Below, piece after piece: positions 1 through 12,736 of a stretch of DNA of 64,000 nucleotides (the stretch's first letter is position 1; every line of letters starts with the position of its first letter). Under the pieces are notes generated by a model. The model did not search any database, was not told the DNA's origin, and saw only the letters and a list, made by a program, of their open reading frames with translations. Made by a program: the position numbers and the translations under genes. This DNA comes from Fragum whitleyi. Taxonomy: Eukaryota; Mollusca; Bivalvia; Cardiida; Cardiidae. The stretch spans positions 31,846,077 through 31,910,076 of the forward strand of contig OX411557.1 in assembly GCA_948146395.1 (NCBI GenBank). Reading direction: 5' to 3'.

Positions 1-651
1 AGCATTTGACCGATTTTCTGAATTTAGCATGACCATTAAAGATATCTTCCTGCAAAAGATTGTTTAAAAAGAGATCGCCAGTAGACCCGTCTACCGGAAC
101 CTATCACCCTTTCGATTAATTATGTTAAGGAGTGCCCAGATTGTGCTTTTTTACGTGACAGGTCAGATAAACTTCATTAATTTACTGGTTGAATTTCTAA
201 TATACGTAATTTGTATGTCCAGCATAATTGGAAACAGGTTACGATCTTTTTGTGCTCTAATTACAATAAAAGTATGTACCATTTTCTACAATTCGGCCAA
301 CGATCTTATAATGCAGTTTCTTCTATATTTTGAACAATGTCTATCTGTGCATATATCGCGAAATATAAACGCACCACGATATAGACAAATAAACAACCAT
401 TAAGAGTCATAGAATCATTTTAAGTCAATGATATGTTTGACACTCTCTCACTCAAGAAAGATCAAACCCACTCCTTCTTGACTATGCATTCAGGCACGGA
501 AAAGTCGGTAGGCACAAACTCATACTTTGCCCGATTTCTTTTAAAGGAGATATTTGCGTCTCGGAAATAACGGAGTAATTAATCGCCGACGACACTGGAG
601 TTGGACGCGTTACATCTTGGCTGAAACAGCCCATTCTTCACACTTTGAAGA

Positions 652-895
652 TATTTGAGCATGTGCGTGACATTTCCATCAACTTGAAATGTGGGTCAAA
701 CAAGAACTCTTGCCAGGCTGTGCATCTGCACAGTCTGATCTGAGTTGTTGCTTTGCATTTTGTAGATTGATTAAGTCTCAAAGTGTCTTCATACAGCAAG
801 CCAATCCTCCTGTTGCACTGTGGAACCGTCGAGATTGCACAACTTTTGCAACTCACGCATATTTCAATTTGTTGGAAATGTCACGCTCAGGTCCA
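652..895. mobile_element. MITE with GTGCGTGACATTTCC inverted ends
   Basis: The left end reads GAGCATGTGCGTGACATTTC. The right end carries its complement, GGAAATGTCACGCTCAGG. Relatives occur at 5289-5532, 9950-10185, 32294-32536 and 45065-45304, so this is a dispersed family of about 240 bp. No coding capacity is visible, so mobility would depend on a transposase elsewhere. Confidence 0.7.
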
Positions 896-964
896 TTTCA
901 TTTTCACTTGATGGTCAAACTTGCATTTTATTACAACAATCCTAAACCCTGTCAGGCTAACATC

Positions 965-1390
965 ATTCGGAACATCGCCGTACTTTTCCGTAAACTGGAA
1001 AGTACCTCGAACGTAAGAGTATTAATTTTGGGTCATTTTTAGGTATTTCGGCTTCTGATGGTTCTTCGGTTATTTCGTACGCTCGAAGAAATCACATTTT
1101 GTTAATTTTTTAAGATCGTACGCGGAGATCTTTTGGGCATATTTGTTTTTTGATGACAAAACGCAGTATAACACTGTAAAACACTGCGTTTTGTTATCAA
1201 ATTATAATATGCCCTCTTTTATTCTTTCATTGATACTGTTTTGTGCAACGTTATCCTTAGCGGGATTGTTGATTTTTTGTGACGCCATATAAACCCGCGT
1301 GAGAAATCACGCGCTTTTATGGCTGCGCCCGTATTATTCCCGAGATTTATTCCGTAGATTCACCAAGGGTTCCAAATTGGGCTAAAATGG
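965..1390. repeat. Left arm of long inverted repeat inside unit A
   Basis: The segment runs from CATTCGGAACATCGCCG, through the 'tgacaaaacgcag' and 'cgcccgtattattcccg' stretches, to CCAAGGGTTCC. It reappears in reverse complement at about 2950-3345. The arms are diverged but collinear over roughly 400 bp, so the unit contains a large foldback element. The same pair occurs in copy B (about 5602-6027 and 7566-7965); only the left arm is visible in copy C. Confidence 0.75.
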
Positions 1391-1758
1391 GTCTAGGTTC
1401 CACTTCCTATTTTCATGAAACCGTGGACGATTAGCCTATAGGAGAAACGTAGTTATGTCTTCATCAGCGCAGTATCGTCATACAATGTACATGTTAGCAT
1501 TATCTTCGTGGACGGGAACTTCTAAGCCATTAACGCGCTAATTTTTGGCATGCGCTTAACAGCAAGCGCAGAGAAAACGGTGCTTACACGCAACAAGACA
1601 TGGTCTTTAACAACTTGGCGGAAACGTGGAACGTTCACAAACATCAGAAAGCATCGCTCCTGATCGTTTTGAAAATGGGACGAAATGCCTTTTGATAGCC
1701 TTGCTCTTATCAAGGATTGCTTTTCTCCCTTCTCTGTCTTCGCCAATTCATTTACTGT

Positions 1759-1851
1759 AGTACCAGGAATCCATTGTTAGGTGCTCTAGCCGCCGCGATA
1801 TAAAAAAATGTTGAAAGCGGCGTAAAACTCCATTCAATCAATCAATCAACT
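1759..1851 (+). mobile_element. SINE 3' fragment
   Basis: The segment TACCAGGAATCCATTGTTAG, followed by a GCCGCCGCGATAT...GAAAGCGGCG stem and a CAATCAATCAATCAA tail, matches the 3' half of the full SINE at 16139-16415. The head is missing. The same fragment lies in copy B near 6396-6488. Confidence 0.8.
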
Positions 1852-2046
1852 ACCCGGATTTCCACACTTCTGGGAAATAGCAAAACAATCAAACAGTCAT
1901 TCAATCGTACGTCCGTGTCTAAAATCTTTGGATTGGAAAACAAAACTAAAATAAAAAAGCAGCAGTAACAACAAAAAAAAGGATCCACCAACAGGTCGTA
2001 CGAATACGTTATCACAAACGCAGTACAATCAATCCCATAACAACCT

Positions 2047-2198
2047 TTCATAGCCTCCAACTACAATCCCACATAGAAATACGACTATCTAATCATTGGT
2101 CGGGGACAAATAGTCAGACAGGAGGATTGTCGCATTTGGGACTGGAACCCGTGATCTCGTGATTTGAAGGCCGACGCTATGACGGCAGATAAGGTACC
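2047..2198 (-). mobile_element. SINE head and middle, antisense
   Basis: In reverse complement this reads as the tRNA-like head (GCCGTCATAGCG..., B-box-like GGGTTCCAGTCCC) followed by the SINE middle. It stops before the 3' stem. Its orientation is opposite to the 1759-1851 fragment. The duplicate in copy B is near 6684-6835. Confidence 0.75.
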
Positions 2199-2385
2199 TT
2201 TTCTTGTGATGTGACATATGTAACCTACATTCTTTACATTACCATAAACCATGAAAATGTTCTTATAGGCGACTGTGAATGAAAACGATACTGTCGGTGA
2301 CGTACATCATGTCTGCTTGATATGCAATATATGTAGAATAATAGGTTTTATGCAATATGCATCTCATCTTTAAATTTGAAATTGA

Positions 2386-2520
2386 GAGAGAAAGCGAGAG
2401 AGATAGGCTGAGAGAGAGAGGGAGAGAGAGAGAGAGGGGGGGGGGGGGGAGAGAGAGAGAGAGGGAGAGAGAAAGAGAGAGAGAGATGGGAGGTGGGGGG
2501 GGGGGGGGGGGGTAGGAGGG
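2386..2520. repeat. (GA)n / poly-G microsatellite
   Basis: Long GA runs are interrupted by two uninterrupted G tracts of about 12 and 20 bases. The corresponding tracts in copies B (about 7020-7135) and C (11337-11490) differ greatly in length and G content, so the locus is hypermutable. Confidence 0.95.
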
Positions 2521-2949
2521 GGTATTTTCACCGTCGGATTATCCGAATTGTAAACCAGATGGGCTTACTCTGTCACCTTTGTATTCGCAAGATTCACTAT
2601 CGTCACCCCGTTATCAGCTTATTTCTCCCAATCACAACTTGGTAGTGCCTGTAATTTGTTTTGGTCCTTTTTTGTTTCTTTTCAAGCATGTTCGCCTTTT
2701 AACGCATTTTTCTCAAGCAATTTTTGATGAGCGAAAAAAGAAATGTGGAAGGACAAAAAGATCTTGATCGACTGTGGTAAAGTCCATTTCATTGTAACAT
2801 TATAGCGAGCCTATGCAAATTTCGGTGGTCGAGTTGTTCGAAAGAATCGTAGGAATCTCCACAAAATCTTTTGGTAGCAGAAAAAAGGTAAAGTTGGATC
2901 CCTCAACGTTCCCTTCATTACTTTATTCGGTCCAAGAAACAACTTTGTA

Positions 2950-3345
2950 CAATCGGAGAATTTCGGCGATTCTACGGAAAAGACCCCGGGAATAATACGG
3001 GCGCAGCCATGAAAGCGCGTTATTTCGCATGTGGATTTATATGACGTCACAAACATCAGCGATCCCGCTGATGATGACGTTGCAAAAAAAAGGGGAAGAA
3101 AAAAAGAAAAAAGAAAAGAGGACATATGCATATTAACAATAATTTGAAAAGAAAATGCAGTTGCGTTTTGTTATCAAATCATAATATGCCCAAAAGATCT
3201 CCACAGACGATCAGAAAGAATTAACAAAATGTGATTTTCTTCTTCGATTGAATATCCGAAGTACCACCAGAAGCCGAATTACCTAAAAATTGCCCAAATT
3301 ACTACACTTACGTCTGATGTACTTTCCAGTTAATAGAAAAGTCCG
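2950..3345. repeat. Right arm of long inverted repeat inside unit A
   Basis: This is the reverse complement of the 965-1390 arm. Shared landmarks in order are CGGGAATAATACGGGCGCAG, TTTATATGACGTCAC, GCGTTTTGTTATCAAA, AAAGATCTCC and GTACTTTCCAGTTA. The roughly 1.55-kb interior holds the SINE pieces and the GA tract. Confidence 0.75.
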
Positions 3346-3925
3346 ACTGATGTTCCGAATTAACTAACCAGCTTTTAAGCAAGCTATGATTGCGAACGTT
3401 TGAAGCAATTTCAAAACCTTTCACGAATGTTTCAATAATACAGGGTTGATTTGAGAGAGCAACTAAAAAATAAAGCGTTTTCGTATTCAATTAAGTTAGA
3501 ATAAATGAATATTGGCGGAACTGGAATATGTGAAAGCCTTTGAAAGTTTAGCCTTCAATTTTTGAATATATTTTGTCTATTTCCTGGGTTGTCTTTTAAA
3601 AATTAACAATTATTTAGTCAGTTCTGTATTGTTCCTGTTACCACCAGTCTCATGAATGAGGAATCGCGTTCGAAAGGATAATGCACTGGTTGCAATTTCC
3701 TCTCTTCACAGATCAGTAGCGAGATAACTAACTAAACAGAGAGAAATTAAATATTTGTTCTCGGTTATCTGTCATACAAAATAGGACTAACTATCACCTG
3801 TGATAAGCATTCATCCAGATATGTCGGCACAAAATGACATTAGCTATTTTGTATCTGTAATGCTTTTAACTTGATAGCTCCTGCTGTTTTATGAATTTTT
3901 CATCCGGCTCTTAATCGAGACTAGG

Positions 3926-4163
3926 GGCCCGTTTTACTTAAGTTCTTACGAAAAACTAATCGTAAGTCAAAGTAGCAGATCGTACCTGGTGTTTTCATTC
4001 ATTGTTAGATTCTGACTTGCAATATCTCATTGGAATCGTCTATAGGAGAAGATTCCAATGAGATGATGCATGGCAGTATACCATATTTAGTCACCATTGT
4101 AAGAGCAACTTTAATTTTTGACTTGCACTAAAATGATCTTAAGTTGTTTAGTAAAACAGGCCC
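3926..4163. mobile_element. Fully palindromic hairpin MITE (GGGCCCGTTTTACT ends)
   Basis: The outer ends are complementary (GGGCCCGTTTTACTTAAG against CTTAAG...GTAAAACAGGCCC). The centre is also a perfect stem, CATTGGAATCGTC...GATTCCAATG, so most of the 238 bp can fold on itself. Relatives are at 8610-8847 (tandem copy) and 43935-44160 (independent insertion). Confidence 0.8.
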
Positions 4164-5288
4164 GGTCCCAGAAGTACCCATACAATGTTGAGTCCGAATT
4201 ATTTTTTTCTTTTGTCAGCAGAGACATAACTACAGCTTATGTAACGACGTTTACGCCAATCGCTTGCCGTTTTGTGCTCCATCAATCGCCGTCTTCCTGT
4301 GAACCCACAAGCAATTGTTTCATTATCAAAATTTTGTAATAGAGATTATAGTATGGAACTAGTTGGGAACGTATAAGCTGTTGAGAATAGTTTTTGTTGA
4401 TCATGAGGTTTGAAATTTGAAAAAGAGATTGACAGGGAATTTTGAATTTTAAATTCTTAAATAGCCTTTCTCTGTTAAGCATTTGCACTTTTATATAAGG
4501 GATGTGGCACGCCATGTCTTTGACTGACCTGTAACTTGTTAAATTATCGGACTTCACTGCCCTTATGAGGGCATAAACGTTTAAACGTTTGTCAAGTTTT
4601 AGTTAAATTAGCATGGCTTACTAGGTTTCAAACTTTTAGCATTTGACCGATTTTCTGAATTTAGCATGACCATTAAAGATATCTTCCTGCAAAAGATTGT
4701 TTAAAAAGAGATCGCCAGTAGACCCGTCTACCGGAACCTATCACCCTTTCGATTAATTATGTTAAGGAGTGCCCAGATTGTGCTTTTTTACGTGACAGGT
4801 CAGATAAATTTCATTAATTTACTGGTTGAATTTCTAATATACGTAATTTGTATGTCCAGCATAATTGGAAACAGGTTACGATCTTTTTGTGCTCTAATTA
4901 CAATAAAAGTATGTACCATTTTCTACAATTCGGCCAACGATCTTATAATGCAGTTTCTTCTATATTTTGAACAATGTCTATCTGTGCATATATCGCGAAA
5001 TATAAACGCACCACGATATAGACAAATAAACAACCATTAAGAGTCATAGAATCATTTTAAGTCAATGATATGTTTGACACTCTCTCACTCAAGAAAGATC
5101 AAACCCACTCCTTCTTGACTATGCATTCAGGCACGGAAAAGTCGGTAGGCACAAACTCATACTTTGCCCGATTTCTTTTAAAGGAGATATTTGCGTCTCG
5201 GAAATAACGGAGTAATTAATCGCCGACGACACTGGAGTTGGACGCGTTACATCTTGGCTGAAACAGCCCATTCTTCACACTTTGAAGA

Positions 5289-5532
5289 TATTTGAGCATG
5301 TGCGTGACATTTCCATCAACTTGAAATGTGGGTCAAACAAGAACTCTTGCCAGGCTGTGCATCTGCACAGTCTGATCTGAGTTGTTGCTTTGCACTTTGT
5401 AGATTGATTAAGTCTCAAAGTGTCTTCATACAGCAAGCCAATCCTCCTGTTGCACTGTGGAACCGTCGAGATTGCACAACTTTTGCAACTCACGCATATT
5501 TAAATTTGTTGGAAATGTCACGCTCAGGTCCA
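5289..5532. mobile_element. MITE with GTGCGTGACATTTCC ends, copy in unit B
   Basis: Same element as at 652-895, carried along by the tandem duplication. It differs by only a few bases. Confidence 0.7.
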
Positions 5533-8500
5533 TTTCATTTTCACTTGATGGTCAAACTTGCATTTTATTACAACAATCCTAAACCCTCTCAGGCTAACAT
5601 CATTCGGAACATCGCCGTACTTTTCCGTAAACTGGAAAGTACCTCGAACGTAAGAGTATTAATTTTGGGTCATTTTTAGGTATTTCGGCTTCTGATGGTT
5701 CTTCGGTTATTTCGTACGCTCGAAGAAATCACATTTTGTTAATTTTTTAAGATCGTACGCGGAGATCTTTTGGGCATATTTGTTTTTTGATGACAAAACG
5801 CAGTATAACACTGTAAAACACTGCGTTTTGTTATCAAATTATAATATGCCCTCTTTTATTCTTTCATTGATACTGTTTTGTGCAACGTTATCCTTAGCGG
5901 GATTGTTGATTTTTTGTGACGCCATATAAACCCGCGTGAGAAATCACGCGCTTTTATGGCTGCGCCCGTATTATTCCCGAGATTTATTCCGTAGATTCAC
6001 CAAGGGTTCCAAATTGGGCTAAAATGGGTCTAGGTTCCACTTCCTATTTTCATGAAACCGTGGACGATTAGCCTATAGGAGAAACGTAGTTATGTCTTCA
6101 TCAGCGCAGTATCGTCATACAATGTACATGTTAGCATTATCTTCGTGGACGGGAACTTCTAAGCCATTAACGCGCTAATTTTTGGCATGCGCTTAACAGC
6201 AAGCGCAGAGAAAACGGTGCTTACACGCAACAAGACATGGTCTTTAACAACTTGGCGGAAACGTGGAACGTTCACAAACATCAGAAAGCATCGCTCCTGA
6301 TCGTTTTGAAAATGGGACGAAATGCCTTTTGATAGCCTTGCTCTTATCAAGGATTGCTTTTCTCCCTTCTCTGTCTTCGCCAATTCATTTACTGTAGTAC
6401 CAGGAATCCATTGTTAGGTGCTCTAGCCGCCGCGATATAAAAAAATGTTGAAAGCGGCGTAAAACTCCATTCAATCAATCAATCAACTACCCGGATTTCC
6501 ACACTTTTGGGAAATAGCAAAACAATCAAACAGTCATTCAATCGTACGTCCGTGTCTAAAATCTTTGGATTGGAAAACAAAACTAAAATAAAAAAGCAGC
6601 AGTAACAACAAAAAAAAGGATCCACCAACAGGTCGTACGAATACGTTATCACAAACGCAGTACAATCAATCCCATAACAACCTTTCATAGCCTCCAACTA
6701 CAATCCCACATAGAAATACGACTATCTAATCATTGGTCGGGGACAAATAGTCAGACAGGAGGATTGCCGCATTTGGGACTGGAACCCGTGATCTCGTGAT
6801 TTGAAGGCCGACGCTATGACGGCAGATAAGGTACCTTTTCTTGTGATGTGACATATGTAACCTACATTCTTTACATTACCATAAACCATGAAAATGTTCT
6901 TATAGGCGACTGTGAATGAAAACGATACTGTCGGTGACGTACATCATGTCTGCTTGATATGCAATATATGTAGAATAATAGGTTTTATGCAATATGCATC
7001 TCATCTTTAAATTTGAAATTGAGAGAGAAAGCGAGAGAGATAGGCTGAGAGAGAGAGGGAGAGAGAGAGAGAGAGAGGGGGAGAGAGAGAGAGAGAAAGA
7101 GAGAGAGAGATGGGAGGTGGGGGGGGGGTAGGAGGGGGTATTTTCACCGTCGGATTATCCGAATTGTAAACCAGATGGGCTTACTCTGTCACCTTTGTAT
7201 TCGCAAGATTCACTATCGTCACCCCGTTATCAGCTTATTTCTCCCAATCACAACTTGGTAGTGCCTGTAATTTGTTTTGGTCCTTTTTTGTTTCTTTTCA
7301 AGCATGTTCGCCTTTTAACGCATTTTTCTCAAGCAATTTTTGATGAGCGAAAAAAGAAATGTGGAAGGACAAAAAGATCTTGATCGACTGTGGTAAAGTC
7401 CATTTCATTGTAACATTATAGCGAGCCTATGCAAATTTCGGTGGTCGAGTTGTTCGAAAGAATCGTAGGAATCTCCACAAAATCTTTTGGTAGCAGAAAA
7501 AAGGTAAAGTTGGATCCCTCAACGTTCCCTTCATTACTTTATTCGGTCCAAGAAACAACTTTGTACAATCGGAGAATTTCGGCGATTCTACGGAAAAGAC
7601 CCCGGGAATAATACGGGCGCAGCCATGAAAGCGCGTTATTTCGCATGTGGATTTATATGACGTCACAAACATCAGCGATCCCGCTGAAGATGACGTTGCA
7701 AAAAAAAGGAAAAAAAAAAAAAAAAAAGAAAAAAAGAAAAGAGGACATATGCATATTAACAATAATTTGAAAAGAAAATGCAGTTGCGTTTTGTTATCAA
7801 ATCATAATATGCCCAAAAGATCTCCACAGACGATCAGAAAGAATTAACAAAATGTGATTTTCTTCAAGCGGATTGAATATCCGAAGTACCACCAGAAGCC
7901 GAATTACCTAAAAATTGCCCAAAATTACTACACTTACGTCTGATGTACTTTCCAGTTAATAGAAAAGTCCGACTGATGTTCCGAATTAACTAACCAGCTT
8001 TTAAGCCGTATAGACAGAGGTCGCACTGGTGCTTTAGGTTTTTTTTTTAATTTGTCTTTACACCAAGCTATGATTGCGAACGTTTGAAGCAATTTCAAAA
8101 CCTTTCACGAATGTTTCCATAATACAGGGTTGATTTGAGAGAGCAACTAAAAAATAAAGCGTTTTCGTATTCAATTAAGTTAGAATAAATGAATATTGGC
8201 GGAACTGGAATATGTGAAAGCCTTTGAAAGTTTAGCCTTCAATTTTTGAATATATTTTGTCTATTTCCTGGGTTGTCTTTTAAAAATTAACAATTATTTA
8301 GTCAGTTCTGTATTGCACCTGTTACCACCAGTCTCATGAATGAGGAATCGCGTTCGAAAGGATAATGCACTGGTTGCAATTTCCTCTCTTCACAGATCAG
8401 TAGCGAGATAACTAACTAAACAGAGAGAAATTAAATATTTGTTCTCGGTTATCTGTCATACAAAATAGGACTAACTATCACCTGTGATAAGCATTCATCC

Positions 8501-8609
8501 AGATATGTCGGAACAAAATGACATTAGCTATTTTGTATCTGTAATGCTTTTAACTTGATAGCTCCTGCTGTTTTATGAATTTTTCATCCGGCTCTTAATC
8601 GAGACTAGG

Positions 8610-8847
8610 GGCCCGTTTTACTTAAGTTCTTACGAAAAACTAATCGTAAGTCAAAGTAGCAGATCGTACCTGGTGTTTTCATTCATTGTTAGATTCTGAC
8701 TTGCAATATCTCATTGGAATCGTCTATAGGAGAAGATTCCAATGAGATGATGCATGGCAGTATACCATATTTAGTCACCATTGTAAGAGCAACTTTAATT
8801 TTTGACTTACACTAAAATGATCATAAGTTGTGTAGTAAAACAGGCCC
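8610..8847. mobile_element. Fully palindromic hairpin MITE, copy in unit B
   Basis: Near-identical to 3926-4163, duplicated with the host unit. Confidence 0.8.
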
Positions 8848-9949
8848 GGTCCCAGAAGTACCCATACAATGTTGAGTCCGAATTATTTTTTTCTTTTGTC
8901 AGCAGAGACATAACTACAGCTTATGTAACGACGTTTACGCCAATCGCTTGCCGTTTTGTGCTCCATCAATCGCCGTCTTCCTGTGAACCCACAAGCAATT
9001 GTTTCATTATCAAAATTTTGTAATAGAGATTATAGTATGGAACTAGTTGGGAACGTATAAGCTGTTGAGAATAGCTTTTGTTGATCATGAGGTTTGAAAT
9101 TTGAAAAAGAGATTGACAGGGAATTTTGAATTTTAAATTCTTAAATAGCCTTTCTCTGTTAAGCATTTGCACTTTTATATAAGGGATGTGGCACGCCATG
9201 TCTTTGACTGACCTGTAACTTGTTAAATTATCGGACTTCACTGCCCTAATGAGGGCATAAACGTTTAAACGTTTGTCAAGTTTTAGTTAAATTAGCATGG
9301 CTTACTAGGTTTCAAACTTTTAGCATTTGACCGATTTTCTGAATTTAGCATGACCATTAAAGATATCTTCCTGCAAAAGATTGTTTAAAAAGAGATCGCC
9401 AGTAGACCCGTCTACCGGAACCGATCACCTTTTTGATTATTTATGTGAAGGAGCGCCCAGATTGCGCTTTTTTGCGTGACAGGTCAGATAAATTTCATTA
9501 ATTTACTGGTTGAATTTCTAATATACGTAAATTGTATCTCCAGCATAATTGGAAACATGTTACGATCTTTTTGTGCTCTAATTACAGTCAAAGTACACCA
9601 TTTTCTACAATTTGGCCAACAATTTTATGATGCAGTTTCTTCTATATTTTGAACAATGTCTGTGAAAGTGCATATATCGCGAAATATAAACGCACCACGA
9701 TATAGACAAATAAACAACCATTAAGAGTCATAGAATCATTTTAAGTCGATGATATGTTTGACACTCTCTCACAGAAGAAAGATCAAACCCACTCCTTCTT
9801 GACTATGCATTCTGGCACGGAAAACGCGGTAGGCACAAACGATGTCCGTTTTTCAAAGGACATATTTACGCCGTGGAAATAACGGAGTAATAAATCGCCA
9901 TCGACACTGGGGTCTCTTGGATGAATCAGCTCATTTACACACTTTGAAG

Positions 9950-10185
9950 ATATTTGAGCCTGTGCGCGACACTTTGAAATACGGACCAAGCAAGTACTCG
10001 GGCCAGCCTGTACATCTGCATAGTCTGACCAGAGTTTTTGTTTTGCACTTAGTAGATAGATTAGGTCTAGATGTCTCTTCAGACAGACAGCCAATCTTCC
10101 TGTTGCACTGTGGAACTGTCGAGGTTGCTCAACTTTTGCAACTCACGCATATTTTAATTTGTTGGAAATGACACACACACAGGCC
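9950..10185. mobile_element. MITE with GTGCGTGACATTTCC ends, diverged copy in unit C
   Basis: The left end reads GAGCCTGTGCGCGACACTTT. The right end is blurred by a CACACACA run, but the shared interior identifies it. Confidence 0.55.
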
Positions 10186-10924
10186 CATGTTATTTCAACT
10201 TTGTGGTCAAACTTGCATTTTATTTCAACCACCCCGCACCCTACCAGGCTTACATCTTTCGGAACATCGCTCGTACATGTTCGTAAAAAAGAAAGTACCT
10301 AACGTAAGTAAAGTAATTTTGGGTATTTTTTTTAGGTAAATTGGCTTCTGATGGCACTTCGCTTATTACATACGCTCGAAGATAATCACGTTTTGTTAAT
10401 TCTTTAAGATAGTCCGTGGTGAACTTTTGTGCATATAGTAATTTGATGACAAAACGCAGTTTTATGCAACGTCATCCTAAGCGGGATTGTTGATTTTTGT
10501 GACGTCATATAAACCCACGTGAGAAATGACGCGCTGCGCCCGTATTATTCCCGATGTCTATTCCGTAGAATCGCCGAGGGATCCCGATTTGGCTTGGCGG
10601 AAACGTCGATCGTTCACAAACATCAGAAAGCATCGCTCCAAACCGTTTTTAAAATGGGACGCCATAACTGCTGATAGCCTTGCTCTTATCTAGAATTGCT
10701 TTTTTTCCCTTCTCTGTCTACGTCAATTTATTTACTGTACTACCCGGAATTCCAAACAATCAAACAGTCATTCAATCGTACGCCCGTGTCTAAAATCTAG
10801 GGTTCGGAAAACAAAACAAATGTAAAAAAGCAGTAGCAACACCAACAACAACAAAAGGGACCCCCAACAGGTCGTACGAATACGTTATCACAAGCGCAGT
10901 ACAATCAACCCAATAACAATCTTT

Positions 10925-11085
10925 CAAAGCGCCCTGCTGCAATCCCATATAGGTCTATGAATATCAAATAATTGGTGGGGGACAAATAGTCGGAAAGGAT
11001 GAGTGTTGCCGTTGGGACTGGAACCCGTGACCTCGTGATTGGAAAGCCGACGCGCTACCAACTGCGTTATGACGGCGGATAAGGT
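10925..11085 (-). mobile_element. SINE head, antisense, in copy C
   Basis: The reverse complement gives a tRNA-like head with A-box-like TAACGCAGTTGGTAGCGCG and B-box-like GGGTTCCAGTCCC, then the SINE middle ending in CCCACCAATTATTTG. It is the best-preserved tRNA-like head among the three units. It is not a functional tRNA gene: the acceptor stem is incomplete and SINE body follows directly. Confidence 0.75.
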
Positions 11086-11336
11086 ACCTTTACTGGTGAT
11101 GTGACATATGTAACCTACATTCTTTACATAACTATAAATCATGAAAATGTTCTTATAGGCGACTGTGAATGAAAATGATACTGTCGGTGACGCACATCAT
11201 GTCTGGTTGATATGCAATATTTAAAGCATAATTCGGTGGCTCAGTGCGAAACATATAGGCAGTTACAACTGTGTCACGCTGAGCCATCGAATTCAGGTTT
11301 TATGCATTATGCATCTCATCTTTTAATTTTAAATTG

Positions 11337-11490
<154 letters not shown>

Positions 11491-11765
11491 AGGGGGTATT
11501 TTCACCGTCGGATTATCCGAATTGCAAACCAGATGGGCTTTCTCTGTCACCTTTGTTTTCACAAGATTCATTATCGTCACCCCGTTATCAGCTTATTTCT
11601 CCCAATCACAACTTGGTAGTGCCTGGTATTTTTTTGTCCTTTTTTGTTTCTTTTCAAGCATGTTCGCCTTTTTAACACATTTTTCTCAAGCCATTTTTGA
11701 TGAGCGCAAAAAAAAGTGGAAGGATAAAAAGATCTTGATCGACTGTGGTAAAGTCCATTTTAGTG

Positions 11766-12149
11766 CAACAAGTCATATCGTTAATTTCATGTCTTTGATA
11801 TATAGAAGGCATGCTTGCAGACAAAAGGTCTTGAAGGTCTTAAGGCTATTATCTCGAGATTTAATGATATCTAATTCTTGTCAGATAATTAGATCAGCAC
11901 ATAGAGACACTTTGTTTGTCTGCCCAATAGTACATAATATCGCAATGCTACTAGAACAACATAACTTAAGATTATTTAGTTTATAGTTACGTTTTATTTC
12001 TCCGAATAAATAACATATCGATGACATGTTCAATAATTGCTATGAGAATACATGAATATCTTTTCGCTGGACTAGGCTACCATGCACAATTAAAACAGAG
12101 AATAAATATCCTTAAAAGAAAGCTTTTTTGACTTTGTCATTCAACAGAC
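11766..12149. other. No recognised feature
   Basis: AT-rich single-copy-looking sequence to the right of the truncated third repeat unit. Short open frames only; no splice-flanked exon was recognised. Confidence 0.5.
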
Positions 12150-12151
12150 TA

Positions 12152-12734
12152 CACTGAAACGAACTTCTAAACGGCCACTTGGTTTTTGCTGAAACAATAA
12201 TATTTTCTTTGGTATCTGGAAAAGGAAAATAGTTGAATAGTACTAGAAAAATCATTTAGGGATTATCTCCAATTAACACCGACTTGAAAAGATGTGAGAA
12301 AAGCAGCGAATTTGACGGGAATTCAGGGGTACCCCTGATTTCAAAATTAACATTGGTGGGTGGGGTAATCTTAGCATTTTATCCTTGTGTGAGAAGCAAA
12401 AGGGCCTGAATGTTATTATCTTCAGGGATTTGATATCTGACAGGCAAAGGCCATCGAACTTTGTCATTTATAGGTATAATCGCCGAGTATTTCTTAGACC
12501 GAAAATTTAAAATTCTTCGAAAATATGCACTTTTTGTGACCTACATGATGGAGGGTTCTTGTGTTTGATCGTTTGCTACAGACACCAAGGATAAAAATTC
12601 GAATGCATTTTTCTCTTAGAATGCGCCAAATTGAACGGCCGTTCATATGAAAATAAAAGATACTTCATTAAATTACTATAGATATGTTAAAATATGGCAA
12701 ATGCAAGGTGGCCGTTTAGAAGTTCGTTTTAGTG
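12152..12734. mobile_element. TA-flanked MITE, mariner-like ends
   Basis: The left end CACTGAAACGAACTTCTAAA and the right end (reverse complement CACTAAAACGAACTTCTAAA) match over about 28 bp with one difference, extending into CGGCCAC. Both are flanked by TA, consistent with a Tc1/mariner-type target duplication. The 583-bp interior has no transposase frame. Confidence 0.8.
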
Positions 12735-12736
12735 TA

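Larger units (their letters stand above)
1..4637. repeat. 4.6-kb composite repeat, tandem copy A
   Basis: The sequence from base 1 restarts at 4638 and again at 9322, so this is the first unit of a direct tandem array. The unit is a mosaic: a MITE (about 652-895), a long inverted repeat whose arms lie near 965-1390 and 2950-3345, SINE pieces in opposite orientations, a GA/G tract near 2386-2520 and a palindromic MITE (3926-4163). Open frames inside it are short and recur only because the DNA recurs; I see no gene. Being cut at base 1, its true left edge is unknown. Confidence 0.95.
4638..9321. repeat. 4.6-kb composite repeat, tandem copy B
   Basis: This is a near-identical copy of 1-4637. 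By eye the differences are scattered single bases, a shorter G tract near 7110-7130, a longer A tract near 7708-7740, and an extra segment of about 60 bp around 8007-8065 that copy A lacks. The very high identity implies a recent duplication, or two haplotypes placed in series by the assembler. Sub-elements repeat at an offset of 4637 on the left, rising to 4684 on the right. Confidence 0.95.

Noticed and set aside
638..1042. Paired open frames repeated at 5275-5679
   Set aside because: They lie across a MITE with inverted ends. The repeat of the frame is due to the tandem duplication and codon usage is not protein-like.
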